This document shows, in pieces, positions 59,667 to 64,000 of a stretch of 64,000 nt of DNA. Position numbers and translations under genes: made by a program. Where the stretch lies: positions 122,951 through 186,950 of the forward strand of contig NZ_MSCC01000001.1 of NCBI RefSeq assembly GCF_002954455.1. Reading direction: 5' to 3'. A model generated the notes under the pieces. That model was not told the origin of the DNA and searched no databases. It was given only the letters and a program-made list of their open reading frames with translations. The stretch comes from Photobacterium aquimaris (GTDB lineage: Bacteria > Pseudomonadota > Gammaproteobacteria > Enterobacterales > Vibrionaceae). How positions within the stretch are numbered: the first letter of the stretch is position 1; each line of letters begins with the position of its first letter.

Positions 59667-59849
59667 CTAAAAATCAAAATCATCACTATTGAAACTACCG
59701 CACATATCCATATCTTGTAGTTCTCGACGCAGTCTTTGACGATCTTTTAAGGCTTCAATTTCACGCCATTTTCTCTTCTCAGGTTTTGCGCGAGAGCGGC
59801 GTGAAACTGTATCCGTAGTCATCATATCGTCGAATGCAAAGCTATCCAT
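59667..59849 (-). CDS. DUF3545 family small protein
   Basis: The 60-residue soluble, strongly charged protein has an acidic start (MDSFAFDDMM), a basic helical middle (KPEKRKWREIEALKDRQRLRRELQ, about 24-47, coiled-coil prone) and the tail NSDDFDF. This layout is that of the DUF3545 family found in vibrios and relatives; function unknown. AGGAATAGGTG precedes the ATG. Convergent with ung. Confidence 0.82.
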   Translation of the reverse strand: MDSFAFDDMMTTDTVSRRSRAKPEKRKWREIEALKDRQRLRRELQDMDMCGSFNSDDFDF

Positions 59850-60346
59850 AAAGCACCTATTCCTACTTTTCGCTTGATGTAAGCGATCAGATTACTTATT
59901 ACCATAGAATGACTCACAATAAAATTGAACCGTTTCGCATTTGTTACTAAAAGATGAAATATTTATGTGCATAACGTCACGAATGGTGATTATTAGGTTA
60001 AATATTGGCCGGTTATAGTGTTAAATAATGATTTTATAGCTTTGGGGACGTTATGTTATCAGAGCTGCTTATAACATAAGATTTATCGATGATTTAAGGT
60101 CGGTAATCATTGCTTTTTTATTATTAGTGGATTAAGTAACACACTGTAAAAATAATGAGAATGATATTATTTTTATTTAATAAAGGTTTTATACTTTAAT
60201 AGTAAAGTTATAGCTTAAATTAATTATAAATCATAACGAATATCTATAAGGTATTATTGTTGTGACCGTCAGGGTTCTTTTTCGCGACAGAAAGCAGCGT
60301 AAGTTAGGCTTTATACCATTCTTTATCGATCAGTGAAGGCATCAAT
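59850..60346. other. Upstream region of the alanine symporter gene
   Basis: 497 AT-rich bases. They include a 24-codon ORF (GTG 60262 to TGA 60334-60336, after AAGG) whose stop overlaps the symporter's ribosome-binding site, and an imperfect Fur-like stretch at 60151-60169 (13 of 19). Neither is strong. Confidence 0.4.
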
Positions 60347-61795
60347 TTGAACAGTCAAATTAACTTTATCAATGATTTATTGTGGGGCTCGATATTGATA
60401 TATTTGCTAATTGGTATTGGCATTTATTTTACTTATCGACTTGATTTTATTCAATTTAGTCATTTTAAGCATATGTTTGCGGTAATGAAAAATAGCCGCA
60501 AATCGGATTCGGCGGGAATTTCTTCTTTTCAAGCTTTATGTACCAGTCTCGCTGCAAGAGTTGGCACTGGTAATATGGCTGGAGTAGCAGTAGCGTTAAC
60601 ACTGGGTGGCCCTGGAGCTATTTTTTGGATGTGGCTAATTGCTATGCTCGGCATGGCAACTGCTTTTGCGGAAAGCACATTAGCACAATTGTATAAAACT
60701 CGTGACGATGATGGCAATTATCGTGGCGGGCCTGCCTATTATATGGAACGTGGCTTGGGAATGCGCTGGATGGGAGTGATGTTTTCTATCTTTCTTATCA
60801 TCGCTTTTGGGCTGGTTTTTAATGCGGTACAAGCTAATTCAATCACTCAGGCGACTGAAGTTGCCTTTGGGTGGCAGCCACAATATGTTGGTTTAGGGCT
60901 AGTTGTATTGACCGGAATGATTATTTTTGGTGGTATGCGAGCAATTGCACGAACTGCTGAGATTTTAGTGCCGACAATGGCGCTGTGTTATCTTGGTTTA
61001 GCATTATTTATTATGCTGACTAATATCGAGCAACTGCCACATATATTAATGCTTATTTTTCGTAGTGCATTTGGGCTTGAAGAAGCAGCCTCTGGCGCGT
61101 TGGGGTATACCATTGCTCAGGGTATGATTAATGGCTTAAAACGCGGTTTGTTTTCCAATGAAGCAGGTATGGGCTCAGCACCTAATGCCGCAGCATCTGC
61201 AACCCCTTACCCTCCTCATCCCGCTTCGCAAGGTTATGTGCAAATGCTGGGCGTGTTTATGGACACTATTGTTATTTGTTCTGCAACCGTGGCAATTATT
61301 TTAATGTCAGGTGAATATGAACCGTATAGTAGTATTACTGGCATTGCATTAACCCAACAAGCAGTTAGTTCACAAGTCGGTGATTGGGGCGGTATTTTTA
61401 TTGCGATTGCGATTTTCTTTTTCTCATTTACCTCATTAATAGCCAATTATTCTTATGCCGAAACCAACCTGATTTTTTTAGAACGCAATCATAAAGTTGG
61501 GCTAAATGTTTTTCGAATGGTAGTGCTATGCATGGTGATGTTTGGTGCACTGGCTGATCTACCAACAGTGTGGGCGATGGCTGATATTTCAATGGGGATG
61601 ATGGCAATGATTAACTTGGCTGCAATAGTATTGCTTTCAGGCACGGTGATTAAGTTAGCTCAAGATTACAATAAGCAATTATCACTTGGAAAAGTACCAA
61701 CATTCAATCGCCAAGACTACCCAGAATTATTGGGTCAACTTGAAGATGGTGTCTGGGATCAATCTTGTTCGTCATCGAAGACAACAATACGCTAA
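60347..61795 (+). CDS. Alanine/glycine:cation symporter (AGCS family)
   Basis: The 482-residue protein has about eleven TM segments and the AGCS signatures: RVGTGNMAGVAVALTLGGPGAIFWMW (about 71-96, glycine-rich) and the GLFSNEAGMGSAPNAAA motif (about 268-284). It couples uptake of alanine or glycine to sodium, fitting a marine bacterium. The start is TTG 60347, eight nt after GAAGG; no upstream ATG exists in frame and a later start would cut into the conserved N-terminus. Confidence 0.92.
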   Translation: MNSQINFINDLLWGSILIYLLIGIGIYFTYRLDFIQFSHFKHMFAVMKNSRKSDSAGISSFQALCTSLAARVGTGNMAGVAVALTLGGPGAIFWMWLIAMLGMATAFAESTLAQLYKTRDDDGNYRGGPAYYMERGLGMRWMGVMFSIFLIIAFGLVFNAVQANSITQATEVAFGWQPQYVGLGLVVLTGMIIFGGMRAIARTAEILVPTMALCYLGLALFIMLTNIEQLPHILMLIFRSAFGLEEAASGALGYTIAQGMINGLKRGLFSNEAGMGSAPNAAASATPYPPHPASQGYVQMLGVFMDTIVICSATVAIILMSGEYEPYSSITGIALTQQAVSSQVGDWGGIFIAIAIFFFSFTSLIANYSYAETNLIFLERNHKVGLNVFRMVVLCMVMFGALADLPTVWAMADISMGMMAMINLAAIVLLSGTVIKLAQDYNKQLSLGKVPTFNRQDYPELLGQLEDGVWDQSCSSSKTTIR

Positions 61796-61903
61796 TTGTT
61801 GTTATACCTATTAATAAAATAGTAATAACCTTCATGGTTGATGATGGTTTTTTAAAGTGATGGTGGTAGTCTAGTTGCGTCAGACTTTAAAGGAAAAAGC
61901 CTT

Positions 61904-62680
61904 ATGTTAATCGTGGTATCACCAGCAAAAACGTTAGATTATGAATCGCCATTGGCAACATCAACATTTACGTTACCAGAGCTTACGGATCATTCTGCTG
62001 AACTGATTGATGTCTGCCGTGAACTTACGCCAATGGATATTGCAAGCTTAATGAAGGTCAGTGATAAAATTGCTGGACTAAATGCAGCTCGTTTTGCTGA
62101 GTGGCAGCCTCAATTTACTCAAGACAATGCACGTCAGGCAATATTGGCTTTTAAAGGCGATGTTTATACCGGTCTTGCAGCTGAAACGATGACACAAGAG
62201 CAGTTTGCTTATGCTCAACAGCATTTACGCATGCTGTCTGGTTTATATGGTTTATTACGTCCATTAGATTTGATGCAACCTTATCGTCTTGAGATGGGGA
62301 CCAAATTAACCAATCCTCGTGGAACTAATTTGTATCAGTTCTGGGGCGATATTATTACTGATAAATTGAATCAAGCATTAGCAGAACAAGGCGATGATAT
62401 TCTGATCAATCTTGCATCTAATGAATATTTTAAAGCGGTGAAACCAAAGCAGTTGAATGCTCAATTAATCACACCAATTTTTAAAGATTGCAAGAATGGC
62501 ACTTATAAAGTGATTAGTTTTTACGCTAAAAAAGCCCGTGGCATGATGGTGCGTTACATTATTGATAACCAAATCACCTCGATTGAAGCCTTAAAGAAAT
62601 TTGATTGCGCAGGTTATTATTTCGTAGCAGCAGAATCAACGGCGAAAGAATTGGTGTTTAAGCGCGAACAGCAAAACTAA
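61904..62680 (+). CDS. yaaA: Peroxide stress protein YaaA
   Basis: The 258-residue DUF328/UPF0246 protein matches E. coli Yaa[16 protein letters not shown] start, [15 protein letters not shown] (about 87) and a basic C-terminal helix-hairpin-helix-like part around [13 protein letters not shown]. In E. coli OxyR induces it and it lowers free iron and oxidative DNA damage; it also binds DNA. GGAAAAAG precedes the ATG. Single-gene unit. Confidence 0.95.
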   Translation: MLIVVSPAKTLDYESPLATSTFTLPELTDHSAELIDVCRELTPMDIASLMKVSDKIAGLNAARFAEWQPQFTQDNARQAILAFKGDVYTGLAAETMTQEQFAYAQQHLRMLSGLYGLLRPLDLMQPYRLEMGTKLTNPRGTNLYQFWGDIITDKLNQALAEQGDDILINLASNEYFKAVKPKQLNAQLITPIFKDCKNGTYKVISFYAKKARGMMVRYIIDNQITSIEALKKFDCAGYYFVAAESTAKELVFKREQQN

Positions 62681-62704
62681 CATTGCTATCGTTTGTTAAG
62701 ATCA

Positions 62705-62736
62705 AAAAAAGGCCAACGTCTTAGCGTTGGCCTTAT
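62705..62736. terminator. Bidirectional terminator between yaaA and srmB
   Basis: GGCCAACG and CGTTGGCC pair around TCTTAG, with seven A before and TTATTATTTTAT behind; closes yaaA and convergent srmB. Confidence 0.9.
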
Positions 62737-62763
62737 TATTTTATCTATGTTGTAAAAGAGAAA

Positions 62764-64000
62764 TTACGACTTAGCTTGGCTTTTTTTAGCTGCTTGTTTG
62801 ATTTTCTTTTTCGCTTTCGCTTCTTTTACTTTTTTATTTACTTTTTTCTTTTTCTTGGCTGTGCTTGGTTTTTTGGTCTGTGGACGCAAGCCATGAATAA
62901 AGCGTTCTTGAATTTCTTCTTTCATGTAGCGACTAATACGCTCGATCATACCTTGGTCATGTGCTTCAACTAAGGCGATGGCAGTACCTTTCTTACCAGC
63001 ACGTGCAGTACGACCAATACGGTGTACATATACTTCAGCTGTACGTGGTAGATCAAAGTTAATCACATGGCTAACATCGGGTAAATCAATACCACGAGCA
63101 GCAACGTCTGTCGCAATTAATACGTTCACGACACCATCACGGAAACGGGTGATCATATTAGTACGCGCAGCTTGTGCCATTTCACCTTGAATCCAGTTAC
63201 AAGGGATACCCATTGCGTCTAATTGACTGCGAAGGATAGCTAGACGCTCACGTGTTTTCACAAAGATGATGGTGCGTTCAGCTTGATCTTTAATGATGTT
63301 TTCTAATAGAGCGAGTTTGTGCTCCATATTGTCACAGCGCAGGTACATCTGGTGGATCTTCTTACGCTCACGGCGAGAAGGATCAGCATTGACTTCAAGT
63401 GGTTCATTCAGAATAGTTTCTGAGAACTCACGTACGCCTTTACCCTCTAAGGTTGCCGAGAATAATAAGCTCTGACGACGCCAGCGACATTCATGGTTGA
63501 TGCGCTCAACAATTTTACCAAAGCCCATATCCAACATACGGTCAGCTTCATCAAGAATTAGACATTCAATTGCACGGCAATCAAATTTCTCTGACTCAAT
63601 GTATTCCATTAAACGACCTGGTGTTGCCACAACGATATCTTGCGTTTTGCCTAGTAGCTCAGCGTGCTCATCGTAAGAGATACCACCAGTAATGGTAAAT
63701 ATTTTTAAGTTAGTGTATTTAGCCAGCGCACGCGCATGCTCAGTAACTTGAATCGCTAATTCACGAGTAGGGGTTAAGATCAGTACACGTGCAGGCCCCG
63801 GTTTTTTACGCGGGAAATCTTGCAAGTGCTGAATCATTGGCAGTAAAAACGCGGCTGTTTTTCCGGTCCCTGTTGGTGCAGAAGCCATGACATCTTTACC
63901 GTCAAGGGCATGAGGGATAGCCTGCGCTTGAACTACGGTTGGGCGGCTATAGCCGATCTCGTCAATCGCTCGTAATAGCTCGCTATCTAACTCTAATTCG
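62764..64000 (-). CDS. srmB: ATP-dependent RNA helicase SrmB (5' end outside the window)
   Basis: The frame is open to the window edge, beyond the internal Met at 63888; the extra residues ELELDSELLRAIDEIG and VVQAQAIPHALDGKDV contain the Q motif and match E. coli SrmB, so the gene is truncated by the window, not shorter. Motif I ASAPTGTGKT, motif II DEADRML, motif III SATLEG and motif VI HRIGRTARAG are present, and a Lys-rich tail of about 40 residues follows. SrmB helps assemble the 50S ribosomal subunit at low temperature. Confidence 0.96.
   Translation of the reverse strand, partial: ELELDSELLRAIDEIGYSRPTVVQAQAIPHALDGKDVMASAPTGTGKTAAFLLPMIQHLQDFPRKKPGPARVLILTPTRELAIQVTEHARALAKYTNLKIFTITGGISYDEHAELLGKTQDIVVATPGRLMEYIESEKFDCRAIECLILDEADRMLDMGFGKIVERINHECRWRRQSLLFSATLEGKGVREFSETILNEPLEVNADPSRRERKKIHQMYLRCDNMEHKLALLENIIKDQAERTIIFVKTRERLAILRSQLDAMGIPCNWIQGEMAQAARTNMITRFRDGVVNVLIATDVAARGIDLPDVSHVINFDLPRTAEVYVHRIGRTARAGKKGTAIALVEAHDQGMIERISRYMKEEIQERFIHGLRPQTKKPSTAKKKKKVNKKVKEAKAKKKIKQAAKKSQAKS

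Noticed and set aside
60151..60169. Fur-box-like stretch upstream of the alanine symporter
   Set aside because: Only 13 of 19 matches in very AT-rich DNA, no dyad and no promoter overlap; far weaker than the site at 22015.

Overview
The window is a chromosomal segment of a marine gammaproteobacterium, very probably a Vibrionaceae member close to Photobacterium. This rests on the protein sequences, the low-to-moderate GC, and gene orders that match what I remember of Vibrio cholerae: VC0611-VC0622 for the chitin cluster and roughly VC2381 down to VC2355 for the second half. No rRNA, insertion sequence, phage, integron or CRISPR signature was seen.

Bases 1-20,000 hold a tRNA-Asp, a small membrane protein, and a complete chitooligosaccharide catabolic operon on the minus strand. 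In order of transcription the operon has a periplasmic solute-binding protein, two permeases, two ATPases, a GH9 exo-glucosaminidase-like enzyme, a glucosamine kinase, a cytoplasmic GH20 hexosaminidase, N,N'-diacetylchitobiose phosphorylase and a phosphohexomutase. The chitin sensor ChiS lies just upstream. Imported chitobiose can thus be phosphorolysed or hydrolysed and the products passed to amino-sugar metabolism. The DNA between the binding protein and chiS is rich in signals: a promoter with two repeated CGTTAAAAACGT boxes at activator-like positions, a CRP-like site, a divergent consensus -35 and an uncharacterised 51-codon ORF ending before a terminator. The same CGTTAAAA octamer occurs three times upstream of chiS.

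Bases 20,000-31,500 carry housekeeping genes: rsmC, an AI-2E/PerM-family exporter, a tiny Cys-rich membrane peptide behind a near-consensus Fur box, hemL, clcA, erpA, an M23 endopeptidase, a DedA protein, and the mtnN-cobD/cbiB-btuF-yadS group that links nucleoside and vitamin B12 salvage.

Bases 31,600-44,000 hold two complete, clearly non-identical glutamate synthases (gltBD) in tandem on the minus strand. One is of the E. coli/Pseudomonas type, the other of the type seen in Bacillus. Divergent from them are yhcC and arcB; arcB converges on arcA, so the whole Arc redox system is in one place. ArcB lacks one of the two redox cysteines studied in E. coli. An RraA-like protein, a small predicted outer-membrane protein and aceK follow, then the thrLABC operon with its attenuator.

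Bases 57,000-64,000 contain grcA with two FNR boxes 53 bp apart, nfo-ung, a DUF3545 protein, an alanine/sodium symporter starting with TTG, yaaA, and srmB, which runs off the right edge.

Most of the window is ordinary core genome. The least explained parts are the chb-chiS regulatory DNA with its small ORF or RNA, and the Fur-boxed 35-residue peptide.
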